Source: Enterococcus_D entomosocium (GTDB lineage Bacteria > Bacillota > Bacilli > Lactobacillales > Enterococcaceae). Taken from it: a DNA stretch of 64,000 bases. This document shows, one piece after another, positions 1 to 7,158 of the stretch. The translations under genes and the position numbers were made by a program. Under the pieces are notes generated by a model, which was not told the DNA's origin, searched no databases, and saw only the letters and a list, made by a program, of their open reading frames with translations. The stretch lies in the NCBI RefSeq assembly GCF_030441895.1, contig NZ_JARJAS010000011.1. One strand, given 5' to 3'. Numbering within the stretch: the first letter of the stretch is position 1; each line of letters begins with the position of its first letter.

Positions 1-42
1 CGGTGAGTGATCACCGTACCGGTTCGATTCCGGTCCTCGGCA
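1..42 (+). tRNA. tRNA-Leu, 3' part only
   Basis: This is the 3' end of a tRNA cut by the window edge. It shows a long variable arm (hairpin at 1-17), a T arm with the GGTTCGATTCC core, and a closing CCTCGGC acceptor strand with discriminator A. The long variable arm and the position just before tRNA-Arg/Pro/Ala match the tRNA-Leu of Firmicute tRNA arrays. The anticodon is outside the window. Confidence 0.8.
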
Positions 43-53
43 TTTCTTAATAT

Positions 54-127
54 GCGCCCATAGCTCAATTGGATAGAGTGTTTGACTACGGATCAAAAGG
101 TTAGGGGTTCGACTCCTCTTGGGCGCG
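54..127 (+). tRNA. tRNA-Arg(ACG)
   Basis: A complete 74-nt cloverleaf. The anticodon stem TTTGA/TCAAA encloses loop CTACGGA, giving anticodon ACG. The acceptor GCGCCCA pairs with TGGGCGC and the discriminator is G. CCA is not encoded. Confidence 0.95.
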
Positions 128-136
128 CTTTAATAA

Positions 137-210
137 CGGGAAGTAGCTCAGCTTGGTAGAGCACTTGGTTTGGGACCAAGGGGTCGCAGGTTCGAATCCT
201 GTCTTCCCGA
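137..210 (+). tRNA. tRNA-Pro(TGG)
   Basis: A complete 74-nt cloverleaf with acceptor CGGGAAG/CTTCCCG and discriminator A. The anticodon TGG lies between stems TTGGT and ACCAA. CCA is not encoded. Confidence 0.95.
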
Positions 211-223
211 TACTTTTACAAAA

Positions 224-296
224 GGGGCCTTAGCTCAGCTGGGAGAGCGCCTGCTTTGCACGCAGGAGGTCAGCGGTTCGATCCCGCTAGGCTCCA
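224..296 (+). tRNA. tRNA-Ala(TGC)
   Basis: A complete 73-nt cloverleaf with anticodon TGC. The acceptor GGGGCCT pairs with AGGCTCC, which includes the expected G3:U70 pair recognised by alanyl-tRNA synthetase. The discriminator is A. Confidence 0.95.
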
Positions 297-324
297 TATC
301 ATTTGAATAAATGATTCTTTTTTA

Positions 325-398
325 CGCGGTGTAGCTCAGCTGGCTAGAGCGTCCGGTTCATACCCGGGAGGTCGGGGGTTCGATCCCCTCCGCCGCGA
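325..398 (+). tRNA. tRNA-Met(CAT), elongator
   Basis: Anticodon CAT in loop TTCATAC. The acceptor stem has a normal C1-G72 pair, so this is not the initiator. It closely resembles the B. subtilis elongator tRNA-Met and sits in the same place, directly after tRNA-Ala. Confidence 0.9.
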
Positions 399-412
399 TT
401 TTTTAAGAGCCT

Positions 413-486
413 GGACCTTTAGCTCAGTTGGTTAGAGCAGACGGCTCATAACCGTCCGGTCGTAGGTTCGAGTCCTACAAGGTCCA
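413..486 (+). tRNA. tRNA-Ile(CAT), lysidine type
   Basis: Anticodon CAT, but the body matches, as I recall it, the B. subtilis tRNA-Ile2 read by TilS-modified lysidine (start GGACCTTTAGCTC, anticodon stem ACGGC/ACCGT). It follows elongator Met, as in the B. subtilis array. It should be annotated as isoleucine (AUA), not methionine. Confidence 0.9.
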
Positions 487-512
487 TTGTGGCATTGTAT
501 CTGTTTTATTAT

Positions 513-602
513 GGAGGATTACCCAAGTCCGGCTGAAGGGAACGGTCTTGAAAACCGTCAGGCGGGTAAAACCGTGCAAGGGTTCGAATCCCTTATCCTC
601 CT
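513..602 (+). tRNA. tRNA-Ser(TGA), copy 1
   Basis: A 90-nt class II tRNA with a long variable arm. The anticodon TGA lies in GGTCTTGAAAACC. Acceptor GGAGGAT pairs with ATCCTCC. The next base, the discriminator position, is T rather than the usual G. It is the first gene of the duplicated block (copy 2 at 1224). Confidence 0.93.
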
Positions 603-668
603 TAACTGTCTCTTTTGTTGCGAGCAAAAGAATTACAGTCTTTTAATTACTCTAAAGTAATTACTTAT

Positions 669-742
<74 letters not shown>

Positions 743-780
743 TTGCTTTTGTTTTCAAAAGCGCAATAAAAGCTAAATAT

Positions 781-854
781 GGTTTGGTAGTTCAGTTGGT
801 TAGAATGCCTGCCTGTCACGCAGGAGGTCGCGGGTTCGAGTCCCGTCCAGACCG
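781..854 (+). tRNA. tRNA-Asp(GTC), copy 1
   Basis: A 74-nt cloverleaf with anticodon GTC in CTGCCTGTCACGCAG, acceptor GGTTTGG/CCAGACC and discriminator G. Only 4 nt separate it from the next tRNA, where copy 2 of the block carries tRNA-Phe. Confidence 0.95.
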
Positions 855-858
855 CCAT

Positions 859-929
859 GCGGGTGTAGTTTAGTGGTAAAACCACAGCCTTCCAAGCTGT
901 TGTCGCGAGTTCGATTCTCGTCACCCGCT
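859..929 (+). tRNA. tRNA-Gly(TCC), copy 1
   Basis: A 71-nt cloverleaf with anticodon TCC (loop CTTCCAA) and acceptor GCGGGTG/CACCCGC. It differs by one base from copy 2 at 1655. Confidence 0.95.
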
Positions 930-946
930 TTAGCTTTTATTTTTTG

Positions 947-1020
<74 letters not shown>

Positions 1021-1041
1021 TCAAAATGTAGTCATACATTT

Positions 1042-1129
1042 GGGGAAGTACTCAAGTGGCTGAAGAGGCGCCCCTGCTAAGGGTGTAGGTCGGGAAACCG
1101 GCGCGAGGGTTCAAATCCCTCCTTCTCCG
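1042..1129 (+). tRNA. tRNA-Ser(GCT) with G3:U70
   Basis: An 88-nt class II tRNA with anticodon GCT and discriminator G. The 5' strand GGGGAAG pairs with CTTCTCC, which makes base pair 3:70 a G:U wobble. The B. subtilis homologue, as I recall it, starts GGAGAAG and has A:U there. G3:U70 is the main identity element for alanyl-tRNA synthetase, so this is unusual. It is the only Ser(GCT) in the visible array; the second copy of the block lacks it. Confidence 0.92.
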
Positions 1130-1139
1130 TTTTTTTATT

Positions 1140-1211
1140 GGTCCGTTGGTCAAGTGGTTAAGACACCGCCCTTTCACGGCGGTAACACGGGTTCGAATCC
1201 CGTACGGATCA
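1140..1211 (+). tRNA. tRNA-Glu(TTC), copy 1
   Basis: A 72-nt cloverleaf with anticodon TTC between CCGCC and GGCGG, acceptor GGTCCGT/ACGGATC (one G:U) and discriminator A. It ends the first copy of the duplicated block. Confidence 0.95.
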
Positions 1212-1223
1212 TTTTTTACTTTT

Positions 1224-1313
1224 GGAGGATTACCCAAGTCCGGCTGAAGGGAACGGTCTTGAAAACCGTCAGGCGGGTAAAACCGTGCAAGGGTTCGAAT
1301 CCCTTATCCTCCT
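1224..1313 (+). tRNA. tRNA-Ser(TGA), copy 2
   Basis: Identical to the copy at 513, including the T at the discriminator position. It begins the second copy of the tRNA block. Confidence 0.93.
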
Positions 1314-1379
1314 TAACTGTCTCTTTTGTTGTGAGCAAAAGAATCACAGTCCTTTAATTACTGAAAAGTAATTACTTAT

Positions 1380-1453
<74 letters not shown>

Positions 1454-1492
1454 TCGCTTTGTTTAACGGCAAAGCAGCAATACAAAGCTTCT

Positions 1493-1566
1493 GGTTTGGT
1501 AGTTCAGTTGGTTAGAATGCCTGCCTGTCACGCAGGAGGTCGCGGGTTCGAGTCCCGTCCAGACCG
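1493..1566 (+). tRNA. tRNA-Asp(GTC), copy 2
   Basis: Same sequence as the copy at 781, anticodon GTC. Here it is followed by tRNA-Phe. Confidence 0.95.
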
Positions 1567-1574
1567 TTGTTTTT

Positions 1575-1647
1575 GGCTCGGTAGCTCAGTTGGTAGAGCA
1601 ATGGATTGAAGCTCCATGTGTCGGCAGTTCGATTCTGTCCCGCGCCA
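1575..1647 (+). tRNA. tRNA-Phe(GAA), acceptor mismatch
   Basis: A 73-nt cloverleaf with anticodon GAA in loop TTGAAGC, so base 37 is G. Acceptor GGCTCGG faces CCGCGCC, leaving a T4/C69 mismatch (typical tRNA-Phe has A69). Discriminator A. It is present only in the second copy of the block. Confidence 0.9.
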
Positions 1648-1654
1648 TAGGAAT

Positions 1655-1725
1655 GCGGGTGTAGTTTAGTGGTAAAACTACAGCCTTCCAAGCTGTTGTC
1701 GCGAGTTCGATTCTCGTCACCCGCT
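1655..1725 (+). tRNA. tRNA-Gly(TCC), copy 2
   Basis: A 71-nt cloverleaf, anticodon TCC. It differs from copy 1 by one base at the D-arm/anticodon-stem junction (ACT against ACC). Confidence 0.95.
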
Positions 1726-1741
1726 TTGCATTTTTTATTTG

Positions 1742-1815
<74 letters not shown>

Positions 1816-1830
1816 TTACATTTTCAAACT

Positions 1831-1902
1831 GGTCCGTTGGTCAAGCGGTTAAGACACCGCCCTTTCACGGCGGTAACACGGGTTCGAATCCCGTACGGAT
1901 CA
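1831..1902 (+). tRNA. tRNA-Glu(TTC), copy 2
   Basis: Same as the copy at 1140 apart from one D-loop base (CAAGCGG against CAAGTGG). It is the last tRNA of the array, followed at once by a terminator. Confidence 0.95.
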
Positions 1903-1905
1903 TGC

Positions 1906-1930
1906 AAACACTCTTGAGAGTGTTTTTTTA
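1906..1930 (+). terminator. Terminator of the tRNA array
   Basis: Perfect 8-bp stem AAACACTC/GAGTGTTT with loop TTGA, running into a T tract, 3 nt after the last tRNA. Confidence 0.92.
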
Positions 1931-1985
1931 TTACCCAAAAATGATCTTTTTTATCATTTTTCAACTACGAAGGGTCAAAATTTGT

Positions 1986-1991
1986 TATAAT
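1986..1991 (+). promoter_or_regulatory. metK -10 element
   Basis: TATAAT placed just upstream of the S_MK leader. I see no clear -35 hexamer at 17 nt; the best upstream match (TTCAAC at 1960) lies about 20 nt away. Confidence 0.55.
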
Positions 1992-2002
1992 CAGTCCGTT
2001 GC

Positions 2003-2066
2003 AAGTTCCCGAAAGGATTCGCAGCTGCGAAGATGCCTTGTAACCGAAACATATATTAGGGGGAAT
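2003..2066 (+). promoter_or_regulatory. S_MK box (SAM-III riboswitch) of metK
   Basis: The leader holds the conserved S_MK blocks GTTCCCGAAAGGAT, a variable hairpin (TTCGCAGCTGCGAA), GATGCCTTGTAACCGAAA and, after an A/T stretch, the Shine-Dalgarno run AGGGGG. In this riboswitch class, known upstream of metK in Lactobacillales, SAM binding pairs the Shine-Dalgarno with the upstream anti-SD and shuts off translation. The SD lies 10 nt before the metK ATG, as required. Confidence 0.93.
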
Positions 2067-2072
2067 ACAAAA

Positions 2073-3257
2073 ATGACAGAGAAACACTTATTTACATCAG
2101 AGTCCGTTTCAGAAGGACACCCAGACAAAGTAGCTGACCAAATCAGTGATGCCATCTTAGATGCGTTGCTTGCCGAAGATCCAATGGCTCGGGTTGCTTG
2201 TGAAACGTCAGTTACCACCGGATTGGTTTTAGTTTTTGGAGAAATTTCTACTTCTGCTTACGTAGATATCCAAAAAGTCGTCCGTGAAACCATCAAAGAA
2301 ATCGGCTATACACGAGCAAAATTCGGCTTTGACGGCGATACGGTTGCTGTTTTAGTAGCGATCGATGAGCAATCACCAGATATCGCTCAAGGCGTTGACG
2401 ATGCTTTAGAAAGTCGCGGAGAAACGGATAAAGAAGATATCGGTGCCGGTGACCAAGGCTTGATGTTTGGTTTTGCCGTTGATGAAACACCTGAATTGAT
2501 GCCTTTACCAATCGCATTGAGTCATCGGTTAGTCCGTCGTTTAGCAGAGTTGCGTAAAAACAATGAACTAAGCTACTTGCGTCCAGATGCAAAATCGCAA
2601 GTAACTGTTGAATATGATGATAACGATCAACCACAAAGAGTGGACACCGTCGTTATTAGCACCCAGCATGATGATGCGGCTGATAATGAAACGATCCACC
2701 GTGATGTCATTGAAAAAGTGATCAAAGAAGTGATCCCTGCCGATCTTTTAGACGAGCAGACAAAATATTATATTAATCCTACTGGTCGTTTTGTGATCGG
2801 CGGTCCTCAAGGGGATGCCGGTTTGACAGGCAGAAAAATCATCGTTGATACTTATGGCGGCTATGCTCGTCATGGTGGCGGTGCGTTTTCTGGAAAAGAC
2901 GCAACCAAAGTTGACCGTTCAGCCAGCTATGCGGCTCGCTACATTGCCAAAAACATCGTAGCAGCAAAGCTAGCCAAAAAAGTGGAAGTCCAATTAGCCT
3001 ATGCGATCGGTGTGGCACAACCCGTGTCGATCAGCATCAACACTTTTGGTACAGGAACCGTCAGTAACGATCGCTTGATTCAAGCGGTGCGGGAAAACTT
3101 TGATTTGCGACCAGCAGGAATTATTGAAATGTTAGATTTGCGCCGTCCGATTTATCGTCAGACTGCCGCTTACGGACATTTCGGTCGTACAGATATCGAT
3201 TTGCCATGGGAACGCACCGACAAGGTGGCGGCACTTTTGGCAAGTGTGAAGGATTAA
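2073..3257 (+). CDS. metK: S-adenosylmethionine synthetase
   Basis: A 394-residue cytosolic enzyme that makes SAM from methionine and ATP, the methyl donor for several methyltransferases in this window. N-terminal HPDKVADQISDA (16-27), the signature GAGDQG (124-129) and a later GGGAFSGKD loop are intact, and the length is normal. The frame stays open upstream into the last tRNA, but ATG 2073 is chosen because it follows the S_MK Shine-Dalgarno AGGGGG. Expression should fall when SAM is plentiful. Monocistronic, with its own terminator. Confidence 0.97.
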   Translation: MTEKHLFTSESVSEGHPDKVADQISDAILDALLAEDPMARVACETSVTTGLVLVFGEISTSAYVDIQKVVRETIKEIGYTRAKFGFDGDTVAVLVAIDEQSPDIAQGVDDALESRGETDKEDIGAGDQGLMFGFAVDETPELMPLPIALSHRLVRRLAELRKNNELSYLRPDAKSQVTVEYDDNDQPQRVDTVVISTQHDDAADNETIHRDVIEKVIKEVIPADLLDEQTKYYINPTGRFVIGGPQGDAGLTGRKIIVDTYGGYARHGGGAFSGKDATKVDRSASYAARYIAKNIVAAKLAKKVEVQLAYAIGVAQPVSISINTFGTGTVSNDRLIQAVRENFDLRPAGIIEMLDLRRPIYRQTAAYGHFGRTDIDLPWERTDKVAALLASVKD

Positions 3258-3265
3258 AAGAGGCG

Positions 3266-3303
3266 ACCTCTATTGATGACTATCAATAGGGGTTCTTTTT
3301 TTT
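3266..3303 (+). terminator. Terminator after metK
   Basis: A 12-bp stem (ACCTCTATTGAT against ATCAATAGGGGT, one G:U), loop GACT, then a T-rich tail of about ten bases. It ends only 20 nt before the MFS start codon. Confidence 0.93.
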
Positions 3304-3323
3304 GGAGTAAAAGGAGGAGTTAC

Positions 3324-4781
3324 ATGCGAACCAATGTAAAATTAGTCACTATTGCGGTCTTTGTCGCAACGTTTATGACCGCGATCGAAGGAACGATCAT
3401 TACGACAGCGATGCCTACCATCGTTAGTTCATTGAAAGGGATCGAGATCATGAACTGGGTCTTCTCGATCTATCTTTTGACCAGTGCGATGTTGACCCCG
3501 ATCTACGGCAAGTTTGCCGATAACATCGGCCGCAAACCAGTCTTTCTATTTGGTACGCTGCTGTTTATTATCGGGTCGGCGTTTTGTGGGATGGCCAACA
3601 CAATGTTGACGTTGATCATTGCCAGAGCGTTGCAAGGATTAGGCGCAGGGGCCATGATGCCCGTTGCCCTAACGATCATTGCGGACCTGTATCCTGTTGA
3701 AAAGCGGGCGAAAGTCTTAGGGCTCAATAGTACTGCTTGGGGGATCGCCAGTGTCGTTGGTCCCTTAGCCGGTGGATTGATCGTAGATACGATCGGGTGG
3801 CATTGGATCTTCTTTATCAACGTGCCCATCGGATTAGGGTTGATCGCCTTAATTTGGTTTTATTTTCATGAAGAAAAAAAGGCCTTTGCTGCAGTCAACA
3901 TTGATTATGCAGGCAGTCTCTTGTTGATGTTGACGTTAGTAGGGCTCCTGCTAGGCTTCCAATTGCTAGGAGATTATGGTGTAAGTCTGCCTGTTATCGG
4001 TCTGTTCGTTTTTTCTGTCCTCACGTTTATCGGCTTCATTCGTGTGGAGAAAAAAGCAGCAGATCCGATTATTGATCTGAAGCTGTTCCACTCAAAACTA
4101 TTTGTGGTGGTCAACATCGTAGCAGCTTTGGCTAGCGGCTTCCTGATGGGGATCGATGTTTATATCCCAATGTGGATGCAAGGGGTCTTAGGCATGAGTG
4201 CGGGGATTGGCGGGCTTGTGTTGGCACCGTTGTCGATTTTATGGATGATTGGTTCCTTCTTAGCCAGCCGTTGGTTGACACAACACAGTGTCAGTTGGGT
4301 CTTGACGGTTAGCTTAGTGATCACGGCTACCGGTGCCTTGTGGTTGTTTTTGACACCGGCACAGACATCATTCTGGTTGTTCTTGGTGATTTCTTCTATT
4401 ACGGGCGTCGGATTAGGGGCAACGATGGTGGTTTGTACCGTTACTGCCCAAACCAGCGTTGCACCCACCCAAGTCGGCGTGGCGACTTCTTTCAATACGC
4501 TGCTGCGAACGATTGGGCAAACCATTATGGTGGCGGTCTTCGGTATCGTTTTAAACACCAGCAATAGCGTGGGCTTGGCACAGGCGCAAGTCACTGACAG
4601 CAGTGTCATGAATCAGCTGGTTGATCCAGCCGCCGCGCGTCAGCTGCCAACAGCCTTATTAGGGCAATTACGGGAGATTCTTTATAGCGGTCTACACTGG
4701 GTTTTTGGGATCGGTGTTTTACTCATTGTGCTAGCGATTGGTTTGACCCGCACGATTTCGCGAGAATCTGGTACAATATAA
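3324..4781 (+). CDS. MFS drug exporter, DHA2 (14-TM) type
   Basis: 485 residues, strongly hydrophobic throughout, with the length and helix pattern of the 14-TM EmrB/QacA family of proton-driven drug exporters. Motif A GKFADNIGRKPVF lies at 62-74 between TM2 and TM3; the helix-4 (ALQGLGAGAM) and helix-5 (GIASVVGPLAGG) motifs are clear. ATG 3324 is chosen because AAGGAGG lies 7 nt upstream; the longer frame would start inside the metK terminator. There is no room for a promoter between that terminator and the gene, so expression needs read-through or a promoter inside metK. The substrate cannot be told from sequence. Confidence 0.92.
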   Translation: MRTNVKLVTIAVFVATFMTAIEGTIITTAMPTIVSSLKGIEIMNWVFSIYLLTSAMLTPIYGKFADNIGRKPVFLFGTLLFIIGSAFCGMANTMLTLIIARALQGLGAGAMMPVALTIIADLYPVEKRAKVLGLNSTAWGIASVVGPLAGGLIVDTIGWHWIFFINVPIGLGLIALIWFYFHEEKKAFAAVNIDYAGSLLLMLTLVGLLLGFQLLGDYGVSLPVIGLFVFSVLTFIGFIRVEKKAADPIIDLKLFHSKLFVVVNIVAALASGFLMGIDVYIPMWMQGVLGMSAGIGGLVLAPLSILWMIGSFLASRWLTQHSVSWVLTVSLVITATGALWLFLTPAQTSFWLFLVISSITGVGLGATMVVCTVTAQTSVAPTQVGVATSFNTLLRTIGQTIMVAVFGIVLNTSNSVGLAQAQVTDSSVMNQLVDPAAARQLPTALLGQLREILYSGLHWVFGIGVLLIVLAIGLTRTISRESGTI

Positions 4782-4803
4782 AAAAAGGATCGCAGGTGAT
4801 TGT

Positions 4804-5583
4804 ATGGCTTTTTTACAAGCAAATATCTATTCAAATGTTCTTGAAATGGAGGTAATGATCGATGTGATCTTGCCTCAAAGTACCAAGAAAAAAATCGGTA
4901 CGCAAAGCCAATCGACGGGCACAGATCTCCCGGTGCTTTATTTATTGCATGGGATGAACGGAAATCATAGTGTCTGGCAGCGACGGACGTCGATCGAGCG
5001 ATATGCCGCAGAGTATCAACTAGCGGTCATCATGCCGTCTACTGATCTGGGCTGGTATACCGATACGACCTACGAAATGAAGTATTGGACGTTTATCGCC
5101 GAAGAATTACCACAAATTTGTCATGAACTGTTTCCTCAACTGACGCAAAAACGAGAAAAAACTTTTGCAGCAGGTCTCTCGATGGGGGGCTATGGGGCAG
5201 TAAAACTTGGGCTGCGCAAGCCTGACCAGTTTGCGGCGGTAGCGTCTTTGTCTGGCGCATTAGCGCTGGCTGAAAGCATGGATTCCTTGCTGCAGCTGCG
5301 AAGCCAAGCTTATTGGGAAGGAATCTTTGGCCCTTTAGAGCAATTCAAAGGGTCAGAAAATGATTTGATCCATCTGATTGAGACCATCGATCCAAGCACC
5401 GCGCCGCGCTTTTTTATTAGCTGTGGAACCGAGGATCAGCTGTATCCGGCAAGTGAATATGCGGTGGATAAGCTGCAAAAACGCAAACTAGCCGTAACGT
5501 TTGAATCGGGAACTGGGGATCATGATTGGAATTTTTGGGATCAATGGATCCAACGAGTCCTGCAATGGCTTTTTAGTGAATAA
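4804..5583 (+). CDS. Alpha/beta-hydrolase esterase (EstA/tributyrin-esterase-like)
   Basis: A 259-residue cytosolic hydrolase of the esterase-D/S-formylglutathione-hydrolase fold. The oxyanion motif HGMNG is at 49-53, the nucleophile elbow GLSMGG at 124-129 (Ser126), and the other triad members are probably Asp211 (GTED) and His240 (GDHDW). No signal peptide. Family members in lactic acid bacteria split short-chain esters such as tributyrin; the natural substrate is unknown. The start follows an AGG-type ribosome site. A TACAAT box overlapping the end of the MFS gene (about 4774-4779) could be its -10. Confidence 0.88.
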   Translation: MAFLQANIYSNVLEMEVMIDVILPQSTKKKIGTQSQSTGTDLPVLYLLHGMNGNHSVWQRRTSIERYAAEYQLAVIMPSTDLGWYTDTTYEMKYWTFIAEELPQICHELFPQLTQKREKTFAAGLSMGGYGAVKLGLRKPDQFAAVASLSGALALAESMDSLLQLRSQAYWEGIFGPLEQFKGSENDLIHLIETIDPSTAPRFFISCGTEDQLYPASEYAVDKLQKRKLAVTFESGTGDHDWNFWDQWIQRVLQWLFSE

Positions 5584-5636
5584 AAAAACCATCAGTCGAT
5601 CGACACCTTAACGTGCCGAGGACTGATGGTTTTTTC
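5583..5636. terminator. Bidirectional terminator overlapping the methyltransferase 3' end
   Basis: Stem AAAAAACCATCAGTC / GACTGATGGTTTTTT with A and T tracts on both sides, so it can end transcripts from either strand. The rightward arm lies inside the leftward methyltransferase gene and encodes its last residues; the stop codon (5608-5610) is in the loop. Confidence 0.88.
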
Positions 5637-6186
5637 GTTCGATACAAAATAAGATCGGCGGCTGGTTGCGCTGATTGATAAATTGATAGGAAAGGACATT
5701 ATATTCCTCTTGCGGCAGCTGCTGACAAAAGGAGTGGACTTCTTTCAGCTCTGCTTCGCCGCCAGCGTGTCCATAATAGCAGACGAGGATGATTCTACCT
5801 TTCGGGGCTAAACGTGTCAGTAAAGCTTCTAAAGCCGTTTTCGTTGTATCAGGCAGCGTGATGATCGCTTTGTCCCCTTTCGGCAAGTAGCCTAAATTGA
5901 AAATGGCGGCGTGAACCGGACCGCTCACAACATCTGCCAACGTCTCATGGCCTTGATGGATCAGCTGGACTTGCGCCAACAGCTCTTTTTCAGTCAAACG
6001 TTTTTTGGTGGCTTGGAGGGCTTGTTCTTGAATATCAAAAGCAAACACCTGACCAGTCGGTCCAACTAAGGAAGCCAGTAATTCCGTGTCGAAGCCGTTG
6101 CCCATCGTGGCATCAACGGCGGTTTGTCCCGGTTGCAGAACTTCTTTTAAAAGGGTGTGGCTATAATGCATGGCGGTCGGCAGCAT
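5608..6186 (-). CDS. mnmM: tRNA U34 methyltransferase, YtqB/MnmM family
   Basis: 192 residues. A class I SAM-dependent fold with motif I VDATMGNGFD (24-33), acidic DIQ after strand 2 (51-53) and the family motif NLGYLPKGDK (97-106). YtqB (MnmM) of Gram-positives methylates nm5(s2)U34 to mnm5(s2)U34 in wobble positions. The frame runs further upstream, but ATG 6186 has AAAGGAG 8 nt before it and gives the normal family length; it overlaps the radical-SAM gene by 26 bp. That neighbour is the usual partner and strengthens the call. The C-terminus is encoded by a terminator arm. Confidence 0.87.
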   Translation of the reverse strand: MLPTAMHYSHTLLKEVLQPGQTAVDATMGNGFDTELLASLVGPTGQVFAFDIQEQALQATKKRLTEKELLAQVQLIHQGHETLADVVSGPVHAAIFNLGYLPKGDKAIITLPDTTKTALEALLTRLAPKGRIILVCYYGHAGGEAELKEVHSFCQQLPQEEYNVLSYQFINQRNQPPILFCIERKNHQSSAR

Positions 6187-7144
6187 TGACAAGCTCCTTT
6201 CGCACGTTGAATTTCCCTTGATAGGAGTTGCGGCGTAGCATTTCTTGATCGATCTCATTCAAGACTTCCCATTTTTTCAAACTCCACATTGGACCTACCA
6301 GAGAATCCCATGGTGCATCGCCTGTCAAGCGATGAATGATGATCTCTGGGGGGATCATTTCTAACTGATCGCAGATCAATGACACATAGGTATCGCGCCG
6401 CATCAATTGCAAACGTCCCTCATGATAATCCCGCAGCATCCGAGTATTGCGCATCAAATGCAACAGGTGCAGTTTGATGCCTTGGATATCAGAATCTTGA
6501 ATGGTGCGGCGGACGTTTTCTTGCATCATCTCGATCGTCTCGCCTGGCAGGCCATTGATCAAATGGGTACAGACACGAATATTGTGTTTGCGCAGGCTGG
6601 CGACGCCGTCTAAGTAGGTTTGATAATCATGGGCGCGGTTGATGGCATTGCTCGTGGTTTCAAAAGTCGTTTGCAGTCCTAATTCGACCCATAAATAAAA
6701 GCGTTGATTGAGCTCTGCCAGATAGTCAACGACATCTGCTGGTAAGCAGTCTGGTCGGGTCCCAATGGAGATCCCGACAACACCAGGTAGTGTCAGTACT
6801 TGCTCGAAGCGCTCGCGGATCACTGCCACCGGTGCGTGGGTGTTCGTAAAATTTTGAAAATAGACAATGTATTTGTCCACTTGCGGCCACTTTTTGTGCA
6901 TCATGGCGATCTCTTTTTCAAACTGCTCTGGTAACGGGGCTTCAGGTGCTACGATCATATCGCCAGAGCCGGACACACTGCAAAATGTACAGCCGCCTTT
7001 GGCAACGGTGCCGTCACGATTGGGGCAGTCGAAGCCCGCATCGATGGGAACTTTAAAGATTTTTTCGCCAAATTCTTGCCGCAAAGCAAAGTTCCATGAA
7101 TGGTATCGTTTGTTTTTATCTTCTGCATAAGGAAATGGATTCAT
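6161..7144 (-). CDS. Radical SAM protein, YtqA/YhcC (TIGR01212) family
   Basis: 327 residues. A radical SAM enzyme with the family's unusual cluster motif C40-X11-C52-X2-C55 within FDCPNRDGTVAKGGCTFC, followed by a TIM-barrel half with ISIGTRPDCLP. In B. subtilis the homologue YtqA lies next to ytqB and has been linked to the same wobble-uridine modification; the exact reaction is outside what the sequence shows. ATG 7144 is preceded by AGAAGG. Middle gene of a leftward operon: PAP2, this, mnmM. Confidence 0.87.
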   Translation of the reverse strand: MNPFPYAEDKNKRYHSWNFALRQEFGEKIFKVPIDAGFDCPNRDGTVAKGGCTFCSVSGSGDMIVAPEAPLPEQFEKEIAMMHKKWPQVDKYIVYFQNFTNTHAPVAVIRERFEQVLTLPGVVGISIGTRPDCLPADVVDYLAELNQRFYLWVELGLQTTFETTSNAINRAHDYQTYLDGVASLRKHNIRVCTHLINGLPGETIEMMQENVRRTIQDSDIQGIKLHLLHLMRNTRMLRDYHEGRLQLMRRDTYVSLICDQLEMIPPEIIIHRLTGDAPWDSLVGPMWSLKKWEVLNEIDQEMLRRNSYQGKFNVRKELVNAADRHAL

Positions 7145-7158
7145 TTTTTTACCTTCTT

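Noticed and set aside
413..486. tRNA with CAT anticodon as a second elongator methionine tRNA
   Set aside because: Its body matches tRNA-Ile2 (lysidine-modified) and its array position agrees, so isoleucine is the better call.
1902..2072. 57-codon N-terminal extension of metK
   Set aside because: It would start in the last tRNA and translate the terminator and the S_MK riboswitch; the riboswitch Shine-Dalgarno fixes the start at 2073.
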